Source: Geodermatophilus sp. DF01-2 (GTDB taxonomy: Bacteria; Actinomycetota; Actinomycetes; Mycobacteriales; Geodermatophilaceae). From it: a DNA stretch of 64,000 bases. Of the stretch, positions 7,411 through 17,603 are shown piece after piece. A program made the position numbers and the translations under genes. Below the pieces are notes generated by a model that worked only from the letters and a program-made list of their open reading frames with translations, was not told the origin of the DNA and ran no database searches. The stretch is from assembly GCF_004571065.1 (NCBI RefSeq), contig NZ_SPQN01000012.1, positions 1 through 64,000 of the forward strand. Reading direction: 5' to 3'. Position 1 is the first letter of the stretch; each line of letters begins with the position of its first letter.

Positions 7411-10020
7411 TCAGGCGGTCGCCCCGACCTCCTGCCGGGACGGCGCGAGGGCGGAGGTCGCCGTGCCGGCCATGACCGCCAGGACGGTCTCCGCGTCGAC
7501 CGGGCGGGAGAACAGGTAGCCCTGCGCGAGGTCGCAGCCGAGCCCGGCCACGTGATCCTGCTGGTGTGGGGTCTCGATCCCCTCGGCGACCGTGAGCAGC
7601 CCCAGGGCCCCGGCGAGCTCCACCACGGCCCGGGTCACCACGTCGGCGTTGGCGTCCCGGCCCAGGCCGTCGACGAACTCCCGGGCGATCTTGAGCATGT
7701 CCAGCGGAAAGCGGCACAGGTAGGCCAGCGAGGAGTAGCCGGTCCCGAAGTCGTCGATGGCGATGCGGACGCCGAGGGCCTTGAGCGCCGCGAGGTTCGC
7801 GGCGGCGGCCTCCCGGTCCTGCATGAGGACGGTCTCGGTGATCTCCAGGACCAGCCGGTACGGGTCCAGCCCGGCCTCGGCGAGGGCGGCGCCGACCTGG
7901 TCGACGATCCGCGGATCGGTGACCTGCCGGGCGGACAGGTTCACCGTGACCATGGGCGCCGGGACGGCGGCGTCCGGGCCGGTCCACCGCGCGGCCTGCC
8001 GGCACGCGTCGCGCAGCACGAAGGCGCCGATCTCGGTGATCAGGCCGGTCTCCTCGGCCAGCGGGATGAAGGTGTCCGGCGGGCGGAAGCCGTCGGTGGG
8101 GTGCTGCCAGCGGACCAGCGCCTCGGCACCGGCCGGCCGGCCGGTGCGCAGGTCGACCAGCGGCTGGTAGACGACGGTGAACTCGCCGCGCGCCAGGCCG
8201 GCGGCCAGCTCGGCACCCGGGTCGGGCCGCTCGGGCTCGCCCTCGCCGAGGCCGGGCTCGTAGAAGGTGGAGATGCCCCGCCCGCCGCGCTTGGCGGCGT
8301 ACATCGCCACGTCGGCGTGCCGGATGAGGGTGTCGACGTCGGTGCTCGGATCCGCGATCGCCACGCCGATGCTCGCGCCGACGGTCGCGACCCGGCCCGC
8401 GCCGAGGTCGATGGGCAGGTCCAGCAGCGTGCGGATGCGCGCGAGCACCTGCCGGACGCCGGCCTCGTCGATCGGTCCGTGCAGCAGCACGGCGAACTCG
8501 TCCCCGCCCAGTCGGGCGGCGGTGTCGGCAGCGCGCAGGCACCCGTGCAGCCGCTCGGCGAAGGCACGCAGCAGGACGTCGCCGGCCTCGTGGCCGTAGG
8601 TGTCGTTCACCGGCTTGAAGCCGTCCAGGTCGATGTAGAGCACCGCCGGCCAGAGCCCGTTGCGGCCGGCGAGGTTGAGGGCGTGCTCGGTCCGGTCCAG
8701 GAACAGCGTGCGGTTGGGCAGCCCGGTGAGCGCGTCGTGCATGGCCTGGTGGCGCAGCTTCTCCTTGAGCTCGGTGACCTGGCGCAGGTCGTGCTCGAGC
8801 CGGCCGCGCTCCAGCGACGTCGCCACGTGGCGGGCGAAGGTCTCGAGCAGCGTCAGGTCGTTGCGGCTGAACGTGGCCACGTCCCCGAGCCGGTCGCCCA
8901 CGAGGAGCAGCCCGTGCGTCCGGTCGTCGGTCCGGAGCACCGACACCATGGCGTCCTTGAGGCCGCGGTCGGCCGCGTAGCGGTCCAGCGCCTGGCCGCG
9001 CGCGGCGCCGGTGCGGGTGGTGAACGTGCCGGTGGCGATGGCGCAGTCCACCAGGCGAGTGGCCCCCTGCGGCTGCTCGAGCGGTGTCAGCGCCACCGGC
9101 TCCTGGCCGTCACGGCTGCGGCTCATGGTCGCGGCGCCGTCCTCGCCGAGCAGGACCAGTTCGGCCACCCCCGCGGAGAACGCGCCGCGCACGGAGGTGA
9201 GGAACTGCCCCAGGGCGGTGTCCGCGTCACCGGTGTAGAGCAGCGACGTGGTCTCGTGCAGCAGCCGCAGGTTGTCCTGCTGCTCCCGCGCCCGCGTGTA
9301 GGCCCGATAGGCCGCGAAGACCAGCGCGGTGGGCACCGCGAGCAGCCCGAGGGCCGCAGGGTCGTCGATGGCCATCCGCTCCACGACGAGGCCGACCGCG
9401 CCGGCGCCGAGGCTGAAGGGCAGCGAGAGGGTCAGCATGCCCGGCAGCCGGCGCCAGTCGGCACGGCCCTCGGACAAACTGATCACGGCGAAGATGCACA
9501 CGTCGGACGTGACGGTCAGCACCAGGACGGCGACCAGGGCGGCCAGCCAGTGCCACGGGTTGCTGCCCGCCTGCCCGCCGGTCAGGGCGACGAAGACGAT
9601 CACCGCCAGGGTGCTGCCCAGCAGGAGCACGGCGGCGTTGAACGCCAGCTTGACGCCCCGCTGGCGCCGGTACAGCAGCAGGGCGACACCGGCGCCCACC
9701 ACCTGCGCGAGCACGAGATCGGCCGGGGCGAGGAGCAGCAGCCCGGCGGCCAGCAGGACGTCGCCGAGGGAGAAGGTGTGCGCCTCCCGCTGGAACGGCA
9801 CGTGCACCACGACGACCTCGCTGAGGGCGAAGGCGACCACCCACACGAGCCAGGGCAGCGCGACCGTCGTCGCCGGAGCCGGCAACGCCTGGACGACGAC
9901 GACGAACAGCGCCACCGCGGCCGCGGCCACGGTCGCCGTCAGCGCCCAGATCCGCTGGATCGAGCCCATGCGGGACCTCCGGATGCCGGCGGCGAGGCCG
10001 CCGTTCGTCATCGTCGTCAT
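7411..10020 (-). CDS. Membrane-bound GGDEF-EAL protein (diguanylate cyclase/phosphodiesterase)
   Basis: 869 residues. About eight hydrophobic segments span roughly 20-240, followed by a GAF-like domain (about 255-400), a GGDEF domain and an EAL domain. The cyclase signature RLGGDEF is intact, and RAAD five residues before it is a complete RxxD product-inhibition site. EAL motif AEALVRW, metal-site [15 protein letters not shown] and the later AEGIET are all present, so both activities are possible. The start lies 4 bp after the stop of the subtilase gene, with GGGGGG as a possible ribosome-binding site, so the two are almost certainly co-transcribed and translationally coupled. In-frame ATG codons at residues 4 and 18 are alternative starts. 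Confidence 0.93.
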   Translation of the reverse strand: MTTMTNGGLAAGIRRSRMGSIQRIWALTATVAAAAVALFVVVVQALPAPATTVALPWLVWVVAFALSEVVVVHVPFQREAHTFSLGDVLLAAGLLLLAPADLVLAQVVGAGVALLLYRRQRGVKLAFNAAVLLLGSTLAVIVFVALTGGQAGSNPWHWLAALVAVLVLTVTSDVCIFAVISLSEGRADWRRLPGMLTLSLPFSLGAGAVGLVVERMAIDDPAALGLLAVPTALVFAAYRAYTRAREQQDNLRLLHETTSLLYTGDADTALGQFLTSVRGAFSAGVAELVLLGEDGAATMSRSRDGQEPVALTPLEQPQGATRLVDCAIATGTFTTRTGAARGQALDRYAADRGLKDAMVSVLRTDDRTHGLLLVGDRLGDVATFSRNDLTLLETFARHVATSLERGRLEHDLRQVTELKEKLRHQAMHDALTGLPNRTLFLDRTEHALNLAGRNGLWPAVLYIDLDGFKPVNDTYGHEAGDVLLRAFAERLHGCLRAADTAARLGGDEFAVLLHGPIDEAGVRQVLARIRTLLDLPIDLGAGRVATVGASIGVAIADPSTDVDTLIRHADVAMYAAKRGGRGISTFYEPGLGEGEPERPDPGAELAAGLARGEFTVVYQPLVDLRTGRPAGAEALVRWQHPTDGFRPPDTFIPLAEETGLITEIGAFVLRDACRQAARWTGPDAAVPAPMVTVNLSARQVTDPRIVDQVGAALAEAGLDPYRLVLEITETVLMQDREAAAANLAALKALGVRIAIDDFGTGYSSLAYLCRFPLDMLKIAREFVDGLGRDANADVVTRAVVELAGALGLLTVAEGIETPHQQDHVAGLGCDLAQGYLFSRPVDAETVLAVMAGTATSALAPSRQEVGATA

Positions 10021-10024
10021 GGCG

Positions 10025-11911
10025 TCACGCCCCCCAGATGGCGCTGGACCAGGTCTTGGCCGACCAGGTCTTGGCCGACCAGGTCTTGGCGGACCAGGTC
10101 TTGGCGGACCACGTCTTGGCCGACCACGTCTTGGCCGACCACGTCTTGGCCTCGAGCGCGCTCTCGCCCCCCTCTGCCCACGGCGCGATCCACTGCGTGC
10201 CGTCCCAGAACTGGCCGTAGAAGCCGTCGGCGTTCCAGGTGTGGCCGTTCCAGGCCGCCCCGTTCCACGCGCCCGCGGTGAAGCCGGTGCTGTGCTTCTC
10301 CCGGACGACGGTGCCGCCCTGCCAGGTCCGGCCGGCCGCGGCTGCCTGCGCCCACGTGGCCGGCGACCAGGTGGCGCCGGTGGCGTCGGTCTCGCCGGTC
10401 AGCTCGGCGCCGGCGATCTGGACGTGCGCCGTGCCGCGGGCGGCCTCCAGTGAACCGGCGCCGGTGGCGCGGGGCCACGTCTGCACCGATTGCGGGGTGG
10501 CCGCGTCACGGGCGTTCACCAGGTCGAGCATCCCGCCGCCCTGGGCGATCCGGTCGGCGACCGGCAGCGTCTCGGCGGTGCCCGTCAGCAGCGCCTTGAG
10601 CTGGTCGGGCGTCATCTGCGGGCGTTGCTGGAACAGCAGGGCCGCCGCCCCGGAGACGACCGCGGCCGCCTGCGAGGTGCCGCTGCCGCGGAAGAATCGC
10701 TCACCCTGCCGAGCGGCCGGATACTGCGTGTCCAGGTAGGACCCCGGGCTCCGCAGGCTCACGACCGAGGCGCCGGGGGCGACCAGGTCGGGGTTGCGGG
10801 TGCCGTCACCGGTGCTCGACCACGCCGGGACGACGTCGTCCTGCACGCCGTAGGTGCCGCGGCTGTCCGCGCCGCCGACGGCGATCAGGTACGGGTCGTA
10901 GGCCGGGTTGTTCAGCTTCGGCGTGCCGTACCCGCCGTTGCCGGCCGCGACGACGACGGCGATGCCGCTGTGCCAGGCCACCTCGGCGGCGTAGGTCAGC
11001 GGGTCGAGCTGGTAGTCCTGCACGCCGTCGGTGCCGAACGACAGGTTGAGCACCCGGATGTTCAGCCCGTTGCGGTCCCTGTTCTGCACCACCCAGTCGA
11101 CCGCGGCGATGACCTGGGAGACGTCGGTGGCGCCCGTGGCGTCGGCGACCTTGACGCTGACGATGCGGGCACCCGGCGCCATGCCGGCGAACGTCTCCGG
11201 GTCGCGGTAGCTGCGCGGGTTCGCGTTCGAGTCCCGCCCGGCGATGATGCCGGCCATGGCCGTGCCGTGACCGAAGGAGTCGAGGTTCTCGGCCGGGCCC
11301 GCGACGCAGCCGGCCTCGTCGCACACCTCGGCCTCGAAGGAGAGGTCCGGGCCGTAGACGACCTTGCCCCTGGTGTCCAGGCCCTCGACCGGCACGACAC
11401 CGGAGTCGATGACGGCGACGTCGACGCCCGTGCCGTCGATGCCGCGCTCCCACATCGCGGTCGCGCCGGTCACCTCGTGGGTGATCCGGTACATCGACCC
11501 GGCCTGGCCGGTGGTCCCGGCGGTCTCCCTGCCGTGCAGCTGCACGGCGGCGTCCTCGGTGACCGACGCGACGCCGGCCGCCGCGTTCAGCGCGCCGAGC
11601 CGCCCGGCCGGGACCGTGGCGCTGAAGCCGTCGATGATGCCGAGCGGCTCCTCGACGGTGCCGCCGAGCGCGGTCACCGCCTCCTCGGGGGCGGTGCCGG
11701 CGCCGGGGACCTCCCGGACGATGACCGGCACCGGCTCGGTACCAGCGTCGGCCGAGGCCTGCGCGGTGGCCGGGCCGGCCAGTCCCGCGGCGACGGCCGC
11801 GGCGGTGGCGACCGTGATGACCCGCTGGGGGACGCGGGACAGCCTGCCCCGCGGTCCTCCGGACGGGAGCCCGGCCGGTGGCCGCCCCCTCGCCGTCGTG
11901 TTCCTGCGCAT
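10025..11911 (-). CDS. Secreted S8 (subtilisin-type) serine peptidase with Trp-repeat tail
   Basis: 628 residues. A signal peptide has an Arg-rich start and a hydrophobic core at about 30-50 ending in ATAQA. An I9-like propeptide lies at about 55-127, then the catalytic domain: Asp169 (VAVIDSGV), His215 ([11 protein letters not shown]), oxyanion Asn325 (AAGNGG) and Ser413 (GSGTSQAAA). The last roughly 110 residues are unusual: a Trp motif recurs about every five residues (TW, AW, FW) and ends in seven AKTWS repeats plus WGA. ATG 11911 has GAGAGGAG upstream. The next gene, a membrane GGDEF-EAL protein, begins 4 bp after the stop. The tail may bind cell wall or act as a retention or secretion signal; this is inference. 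Confidence 0.93.
   Translation of the reverse strand: MRRNTTARGRPPAGLPSGGPRGRLSRVPQRVITVATAAAVAAGLAGPATAQASADAGTEPVPVIVREVPGAGTAPEEAVTALGGTVEEPLGIIDGFSATVPAGRLGALNAAAGVASVTEDAAVQLHGRETAGTTGQAGSMYRITHEVTGATAMWERGIDGTGVDVAVIDSGVVPVEGLDTRGKVVYGPDLSFEAEVCDEAGCVAGPAENLDSFGHGTAMAGIIAGRDSNANPRSYRDPETFAGMAPGARIVSVKVADATGATDVSQVIAAVDWVVQNRDRNGLNIRVLNLSFGTDGVQDYQLDPLTYAAEVAWHSGIAVVVAAGNGGYGTPKLNNPAYDPYLIAVGGADSRGTYGVQDDVVPAWSSTGDGTRNPDLVAPGASVVSLRSPGSYLDTQYPAARQGERFFRGSGTSQAAAVVSGAAALLFQQRPQMTPDQLKALLTGTAETLPVADRIAQGGGMLDLVNARDAATPQSVQTWPRATGAGSLEAARGTAHVQIAGAELTGETDATGATWSPATWAQAAAAGRTWQGGTVVREKHSTGFTAGAWNGAAWNGHTWNADGFYGQFWDGTQWIAPWAEGGESALEAKTWSAKTWSAKTWSAKTWSAKTWSAKTWSAKTWSSAIWGA
10047..10151. repeat. 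Seven 15-bp tandem repeats coding for AKTWS units
   Basis: Unit GACCAGGTCTTGGCC (or GACCACGTCTTGGCC) occurs seven times without spacers inside the 3-prime end of the subtilase gene. The length is a multiple of three, so copy-number slippage would keep the frame. Confidence 0.95.
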
Positions 11912-12033
11912 GGCCTCTCCTCTCTGCCTGGATCGCTCCAGCAGGGAGGTCGGCACGGAACGGGATCGGCTGTATCACCCGGCGGGCACGAGGTGCGAGG
12001 TTCACCCCCGAGTGGGAGGTCGGGTGCGCGGGC

Positions 12034-12663
12034 CTACCCCGCGGTCGCGCCGAGCTGCACGAGCACCCGCTGCCGCGCGCGCTCGGTGGCCGCCGCGTCG
12101 TGGCCGGGGGAGCCGACCTCGGCGAACCAGTGCCCGCACCCCTCGTACCGGTGGACGACGACCTCCGCTCCGACGTCGCGGAAGCCGGACGAGACCTCAC
12201 CGAGCTCCTCGTCGGTGAACCAGGGGTCGCCCGGCGCCACGTGCAGCTCCACCCGGCGGGTCCGGACGTCGGCGCCCGCGGGCGGCCGGCCGCCGTAGAA
12301 GAGGACGAGCTCGTCGGGGCCCGCGGCTCCCCGGCCGGCCAGGGGGCAGGCCAGGAAAGCCCCCAGCGAGAACCCCATCGCCGCCCACGGCGCGCCCTCG
12401 GCGGCGAGCGCATCGGCGCAGCGCGCCACCAGCGCCGCGGTCGCGGGGTCGGCCAGGGTGGCGTCGGCAAGTGCCTCGGCCTCCTCCTCGGTGGCCGGCG
12501 TCGCGCCGCCGAAGAGGTCCGGGAGCACCACGCGGCGGCCGCCGCCGGCCAGCTCGTCGGCCCACCACCGCACCGCCGGCGTCACACCCCACCACGGGTG
12601 CAGCAGCAGGACACCCGGCGCTCCGTCCGGTCCCAGCGTCGTCACCTGGTCACTCGTCGGCAT
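12034..12663 (-). CDS. Dienelactone-hydrolase-like alpha/beta hydrolase
   Basis: A 209-residue cytosolic protein. The nucleophile elbow is GFSLGA with Ser99 where classical dienelactone hydrolases have Cys; Asp146 (APGDPWF) and His178 (GCGHWF) complete the triad. The early LLHPWWG oxyanion motif is typical of the family. Ser in place of Cys is common in the broader family and points to an esterase-like rather than strict dienelactone activity. The ATG is at 12661-12663. It is monocistronic, and the substrate is unknown. Confidence 0.85.
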   Translation of the reverse strand: MPTSDQVTTLGPDGAPGVLLLHPWWGVTPAVRWWADELAGGGRRVVLPDLFGGATPATEEEAEALADATLADPATAALVARCADALAAEGAPWAAMGFSLGAFLACPLAGRGAAGPDELVLFYGGRPPAGADVRTRRVELHVAPGDPWFTDEELGEVSSGFRDVGAEVVVHRYEGCGHWFAEVGSPGHDAAATERARQRVLVQLGATAG

Positions 12664-12930
12664 CGCTGCACCGTAGCCCCGCCGTCCCGCCCGGCGCCCG
12701 GACCGTGGGCAGGAGGACCCCGACCGCGGGAAGCCGGGAGCGATCCGGGCGTTCCCCGATGTGCCCGGCACGGCGTCCCGCGAGCCTCTTCCCATGACCT
12801 CTCCTCTCCCTCCCCAGGGCTCCGCTCCGCGGCGCTCGCCGGCACCCGCACGTCGGCTGCGGCCGGCGACCCGGGATGCGACACGATGACGCCGCAGGCC
12901 CCCGCACCCGATCAGCACGGGAGACCCGAC

Positions 12931-13551
12931 GTGACCGTTCCGCCCGGACCGCAGCCGCCCGCCCCCATGGTGGTGCCGGCCTTCTTCGTCAGGCAGCGGA
13001 TCACGCTGATGGTCAACCGCTACGAGGTCCTCGCCGCCAACGCCGACGGCTCCGAGGGCCCGCTGCTCGCCCTCGCCGAGCAGAAGCGGATGAAGCTCAA
13101 GGAGGAGGTCGTCTTCTACGCCGATGCCTCGAAGAGCCGCCCGGTCTTCTCCTTCAGGGCGCGCCAGCGGCTCGACGTCCACGCGCAGCACGACGTCTTC
13201 GACGAGTTCGGGACGCCGCTGGGCACGTTCGGCAAGCAGTTCGGCGCCAGCCTGCTGCGCTCGACCTGGAACCTGGCGGCGCCGGGCATCCAGGCGGTCG
13301 GCCGGGAGCGCCGGCAGTCCATCGCCATCCTGCGGCGGGTCTGGGACCTCATCCCGTACGTCGGTGACGTGTGGGTGCCCTTCGTCTTCCACTTCGACTT
13401 CGTCGACACCGCCACCGGCGCTCCGGTGCTGATCAGCGAGCGGCGGAAGGCGGTCCGCGACCGCTACGTCGTGACCGTGCCCGACCCGCGGTTGGACTTC
13501 CGCGTCGCGGCGTCCATGGCGGTCGCGCTGGACGCGCTGCAGAGCCGCTGA
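12931..13551 (+). CDS. LURP-one/scramblase-like protein
   Basis: About 206 residues. After a short Pro-rich start, the segment FFVRQRITLMVNRYEVLA followed by alternating beta strands matches the LURP-one-related (tubby-like) barrel, which is annotated as scramblase-like in bacteria. No signal peptide or clear membrane span; GRERRQSIAILRR marks the central helix. GTG 12931 has GGGAG 7 nt upstream and is preferred; ATG 12886 would add 15 residues without a good ribosome-binding site. It is monocistronic, followed by a hairpin. The family assignment is from fold pattern only; molecular function is unknown. Confidence 0.7.
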   Translation: MTVPPGPQPPAPMVVPAFFVRQRITLMVNRYEVLAANADGSEGPLLALAEQKRMKLKEEVVFYADASKSRPVFSFRARQRLDVHAQHDVFDEFGTPLGTFGKQFGASLLRSTWNLAAPGIQAVGRERRQSIAILRRVWDLIPYVGDVWVPFVFHFDFVDTATGAPVLISERRKAVRDRYVVTVPDPRLDFRVAASMAVALDALQSR

Positions 13552-13575
13552 GCAGCCAGCGCCCGGCTGCTCCAG

Positions 13576-13594
13576 CGGTCGGACGCCCCGACCG
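13576..13594 (+). terminator. Hairpin after the LURP-one-like gene
   Basis: CGGTCGG and CCGACCG form 7-bp perfect arms around a 5-nt loop, 25 bp past the stop. There is no U-run, as is usual in GC-rich actinobacteria. Confidence 0.45.
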
Positions 13595-13746
13595 GACCCG
13601 TGGCCGGGCATGAGCACGTGGCCGGGGCCGACCGCCGGGACGACGCGGCAACGGCCGCCGGCTGACCGTGCGGCCTCCCTCCACGGGGGAGCAGCGGCCT
13701 CGGGGACGGCTTCCGGCTGGAGTGGCCGGGCGTTCCGGCCGATCCC

Positions 13747-16032
13747 GTGTGCATGCAGCGGGGTGGATGGCGCGCGATGCGGCGCGTCGGGGACCGGCGG
13801 CCGGCCGACCGGCTGCTGCGGCTCGTCCGCCGGGCCGCGGCCGTCCTCGGGGCCACCTACGCGATCTCCGTGCTGATCACGGTCCTGGGCAGCGGGGCCC
13901 TCGCCACGCTGGCGGTCAGCGGCAAGTGGGTGTTCCTCGCGGGGCTGACCGGGCTGCTCGCTCTCCGGGCGCGCGTGTCCCCCGAGGACCGCACCGCCTG
14001 GCTCTGCTTCGCCGGTGCCGTCGCGACCTACACCGTCAGCGCCTCGGGCTACGCCCTGTCCAGCCGCGGGACGGCGGTCGTCGACCGTCCGGCCTGGTTC
14101 GACCTCGGCTTCATCGCCTTCTACCCGCTGGTCAGCGCGGCGCTGTTCGGCATGCTGCGGGCGCGGGTGCGCCGGCTGACCTCCAGCATGTGGCTCGACG
14201 GCGTGGTCACCGGGCTGACCGCGGCGGCCTTCGCCGCGGCGTTCGTGCTCGGCGCCTCCCTGCACACGGCCCTGGACCGGGTGGCGCTGGTCGCCGTCTA
14301 CCCCGTGGCCGACCTGCTGCTCCTCGTGCTCATCGCCGGGGCGCTGGCCGTCATCGGCCGTGGTGCCGGTGGGTGCTGGTGGTGGCTCACCGCCGGCACC
14401 GGGCTGTTCGTGCTCACCGACACCGCCTACGCCTACCAGGTCGTCCAAGGCAGCTACGCCGCCGGCGGCCTCCTGGACGTGGGCTGGGGGCTGGTCTTCG
14501 TCTGCTACGGCCTGGCCGCCTGCCAGCAGCCGTCGCCCGCGGTGACCGCGCGGCTCCGCACCATGCGCGTTCTGGTCATCCCGGGAGCGTGTGCGCTCGC
14601 TGCGCTGGCCCTCCTGCTGCGGGGCTACGTCGAACACGGCGACCCGGTGGCCGGGGTGCTCGCCTTCGGTGCGGTCCTCGCCGCGCTCGCCCGCACCGCG
14701 CTGACCTTCCGCGAGGTGAAGGCCCTGGCCGACAGCCGACGTCAGGCGCGGACCGACGAGCTCACCGGCCTGCCGAACCGGCGGCGGCTCTTCGAGACGC
14801 TGGGCGCCGCCGACGTGCGGATGGCCCGGGGCGGGACCACCGCGGTGCTCGTCCTGGACCTCGACCGGTTCAAGGAGATCAACGATTCCCTCGGACACGC
14901 CGTCGGGGACGCCCTGCTGCGCGAGGTGGGCCCGCGGCTGGCCGGCCAGCTCCGATCCGGCGACCTGCTGGCCCGCCTGGGCGGGGACGAGTTCGTCGTC
15001 CTCGCCGCGGGCCTGGACGACGCCGGTGCGCTGGCCCTGGCCCAGCGGCTCTGCGCCACGCTGCAGCGGCCCTCCCAGCTCGCCGGCATGGCGCTCAGCG
15101 TGGACGCCAGCGTCGGCGTCGCGGTCGGTCCGCTGCACTCGACGCGCGCGGAGGAGCTGCTGCAGATGGCCGACCTGGCCATGTACTCGGCCAAGGCCGG
15201 CCGCAGCGGCGCGGTCGTCTACGACGAGGGGCGCCACGGCTCCGGCCGGCACCGGCTCGAGGCGATCGCCCAGCTGCGCCGCGCGATCGACGACGGCGAG
15301 CTGGTGCTGCACTACCAGCCCAAGCTGAGCCTGCCGACCGGCCGGGTCGACGGGGTGGAGGCGCTGGTGCGCTGGGAGCACCCCGAGCGCGGACTGCTGT
15401 TCCCCGACGCCTTCATCGAGCTGGCCGAGTCCGCCGGCCTCATGCCCGCTCTCACCACCAGGGTCGTGGACCTCGCCCTCGCCCAGCGGCGCACCTGGGC
15501 CGACCGGGGCTGGGAGCTCACCGTCGCCGTCAACGTCAGCCCGTCGAACCTGGTCGACGAGCGGTTCCCCGACGAGGTGACCGCGCTGCTGGCCCGGCAC
15601 GGTGTCCCGCCGGCCGCGCTGGTCCTCGAGGTCACCGAGAGCCTGCTCATGGAGGACCGGGAGCGCGCCGTCCGGGTGCTCGCCGGGCTGCGGGAGGCGG
15701 GCGTCGGCGTCTCCATCGACGACTACGGCACCGGGTACTCGAGCCTGTCCTACCTCGCCACCCTCCCGGTGACCGAGCTCAAGCTCGACCGGACGTTCGT
15801 GAGTGCGATGACCGGCAGCCCCCGGGCGGCGGCGATCGTGACCTCGACCCTGCAGCTGGCGCACGCCCTCGGCCTGGTGTTCGTGGCCGAGGGGGTCGAG
15901 GACCAGCACACCGTGGACGCGCTGGCCGCCCTGGACTGCGACGTCGTCCAGGGCTACCACCTCAGCCGGCCGCTGCCGGCCCAGCAGGTGCAGCGCTGGC
16001 TGGAGGCCAGGACGGTCATCCCCGTCGGCTGA
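13747..16032 (+). CDS. Membrane-bound GGDEF-EAL protein
   Basis: 761 residues. About nine hydrophobic segments fill residues 30-310, followed by a GGDEF domain (about 325-490) and an EAL domain (about 505-755). The cyclase motif RLGGDEF is intact, and RSGD five residues upstream is a complete I-site. The EAL motif is VEALVRW, with NVSPSN, DDYGTGYSS and AEGVED present, so it looks competent in both directions. There is no GAF or PAS domain; any signal must be read by the membrane region. The start is GTG 13747 or ATG 13753. A single-gene unit convergent with the MFS gene. Confidence 0.92.
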   Translation: MCMQRGGWRAMRRVGDRRPADRLLRLVRRAAAVLGATYAISVLITVLGSGALATLAVSGKWVFLAGLTGLLALRARVSPEDRTAWLCFAGAVATYTVSASGYALSSRGTAVVDRPAWFDLGFIAFYPLVSAALFGMLRARVRRLTSSMWLDGVVTGLTAAAFAAAFVLGASLHTALDRVALVAVYPVADLLLLVLIAGALAVIGRGAGGCWWWLTAGTGLFVLTDTAYAYQVVQGSYAAGGLLDVGWGLVFVCYGLAACQQPSPAVTARLRTMRVLVIPGACALAALALLLRGYVEHGDPVAGVLAFGAVLAALARTALTFREVKALADSRRQARTDELTGLPNRRRLFETLGAADVRMARGGTTAVLVLDLDRFKEINDSLGHAVGDALLREVGPRLAGQLRSGDLLARLGGDEFVVLAAGLDDAGALALAQRLCATLQRPSQLAGMALSVDASVGVAVGPLHSTRAEELLQMADLAMYSAKAGRSGAVVYDEGRHGSGRHRLEAIAQLRRAIDDGELVLHYQPKLSLPTGRVDGVEALVRWEHPERGLLFPDAFIELAESAGLMPALTTRVVDLALAQRRTWADRGWELTVAVNVSPSNLVDERFPDEVTALLARHGVPPAALVLEVTESLLMEDRERAVRVLAGLREAGVGVSIDDYGTGYSSLSYLATLPVTELKLDRTFVSAMTGSPRAAAIVTSTLQLAHALGLVFVAEGVEDQHTVDALAALDCDVVQGYHLSRPLPAQQVQRWLEARTVIPVG

Positions 16033-16081
16033 CCACCCACCGCGGCCGGCACCTCGTGGCGCACGCCGGGCCGGCGCGGGG

Positions 16082-17338
16082 TCAGGCCGGCACGGCGTCC
16101 TGCGGCTCGGGCAGCTGCCACGGCCGCACCACGACGACCAGGACGGCGATCGCCACGAGCAGGGCAGCCACCACGACCGTGCCCATCGCCGCGGCATCGT
16201 TGCCCAGCAGCCCGACGACCGGTGCCACCGCGGCACCGACGCCGAACTGCACGGCGCCCAGCAGCGCGGCCGCCGCCCCCGCCGATTCCCCGTGCCGGGA
16301 CAGCGCCAGCGCCGGGGCGTTGGGCAGGGCTAGCCCCGCCGCGAAGAGCACCGCCCACAGCGGCAGGACGACGCCGAGCAGCCCGCCCGTGCCGGTGGCG
16401 GCCAGCCCCACCAGCACGGCGCCCGCTCCCGCCCCGATCGCGACACCGGCGACCAGCACGTGTTCCGGGGACCAGAACCGCAGCGCCACGGGGTTGAGCT
16501 GCGTCGCGGCGATCAGCCAGAACGCGCCGGCACCGAACAGCAGCCCGAACTGCTGCTCGTCCAGGCCGAACTCCCGCTGGAAGACGAACGAGGAGCCGGA
16601 GACGTAGCTGAACAGCCCGGCCATGGTCAGTCCGGCGACCAGCACCAGGCCGACGTACGTGCGGTCGCGCAGCAGTGCCCGGTAGGTCCGCAGCGTCCCG
16701 GTGACGCCCGTGCCGACCCGGCGCTCCGGTGGGAGCGTCTCGCGCAGGCCTAGCGCGCCGACGATCAGCAGCAGTCCGGCGTAGGCGGCGAGGGCCACGA
16801 AGATGCCGCGCCACGAGGTGAACCGCAGCAGCTCCCCGCCGATCGTCGGCGCCAGCACCGGCGCGGCACCGAGCACGAGGAACAGGCGGGACAGCATGGT
16901 GGCCGCCGCCCGCCCGGTGAAGAGGTCACGGACGACGGCCATCGCGATCACCGCGCCGGCCGCGCTGCCCACGCCCTGCAGCACGCGCAGCACCCCGAGG
17001 ACGGCGATGTTCGGCGCGAGCAGCACGAGCAGCGAGGCCACCGCGTACAGCGCCGTCCCGGCCAGCAGCGGACCACGGCGGCCGAACGCGTCCGACAGCG
17101 GCCCGAGCACCAGCTGGCCGAGCGCGAGGCCGACCAGCGTGCCGGTGAGGGTGAGCTGCACGGTCGACGGCGTCGTCGCGAGGTCCTCGGCGATGGTCGG
17201 CAGCGCCGGCAGGTACATGTCGATGGTCAGCGGCCCCACAGCGACGAACGCGCCGAGCACCAGGGCGAGCACCGCCCGGCTCGGCGGGGCCGCGGGGACC
17301 TCCACGGCGATGGTGGGGGTCTCCCGGGTCGCGGTCAC
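16082..17338 (-). CDS. MFS drug exporter of the Bcr/CflA type
   Basis: 418 residues with 12 predicted transmembrane helices. The N-terminal half carries the DHA1 signature: TIDMYLPALPTIAEDL in helix 1 and LGPLSDAFGRRGPLL in the loop between helices 2 and 3, both characteristic of Bcr/CflA multidrug exporters. The GTG at 17336-17338 follows AAGGA by 7 nt; longer frames upstream run antisense to the next gene and are rejected. Expected to export small drugs or metabolites by proton antiport from the inner membrane. No regulator gene is adjacent. Confidence 0.9.
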   Translation of the reverse strand: MTATRETPTIAVEVPAAPPSRAVLALVLGAFVAVGPLTIDMYLPALPTIAEDLATTPSTVQLTLTGTLVGLALGQLVLGPLSDAFGRRGPLLAGTALYAVASLLVLLAPNIAVLGVLRVLQGVGSAAGAVIAMAVVRDLFTGRAAATMLSRLFLVLGAAPVLAPTIGGELLRFTSWRGIFVALAAYAGLLLIVGALGLRETLPPERRVGTGVTGTLRTYRALLRDRTYVGLVLVAGLTMAGLFSYVSGSSFVFQREFGLDEQQFGLLFGAGAFWLIAATQLNPVALRFWSPEHVLVAGVAIGAGAGAVLVGLAATGTGGLLGVVLPLWAVLFAAGLALPNAPALALSRHGESAGAAAALLGAVQFGVGAAVAPVVGLLGNDAAAMGTVVVAALLVAIAVLVVVVRPWQLPEPQDAVPA

Positions 17339-17603
17339 AGGCGTCCTTCCGTCTCGGTGGTCGCCGGCAGACCACGCCGGGGACAAGGTGGGCGAGGCCG
17401 CCGGCATTCCACGGCCGCCGCCTCGCCGACCGGGTCCCGGAGGGATGCGCCGCCGCAGAGCCGGGGGGTGCTCGACGGTTGCAGTTCCGCGCGCCGGGAC
17501 CTGTCGCGGCTCGACCCCGTTCTCTATGGTCCTGGCGAGCGGGGCGGCTGGGAGCAGACCCGTCGGGCGCGGGCCGGGCCGACCTGCCGGGTGAGCTGAG
17601 CCG

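Noticed and set aside
4286-8542. A very long open frame on the minus strand (over 1,400 codons)
   Set aside because: It runs antisense to two well-supported signalling genes; its Arg/Pro/Gly-rich product is the usual shadow of high-GC codon bias.
10047-10151. Regular 15-bp repeats considered as a CRISPR-like array
   Set aside because: No spacers, and the repeats are in frame inside the subtilase gene, coding AKTWS units.
12664-16236. N-terminal extension of the dienelactone-hydrolase frame over more than 1,100 codons
   Set aside because: It is antisense to the LURP-one-like and GGDEF-EAL genes; the hydrolase starts cleanly at 12663.
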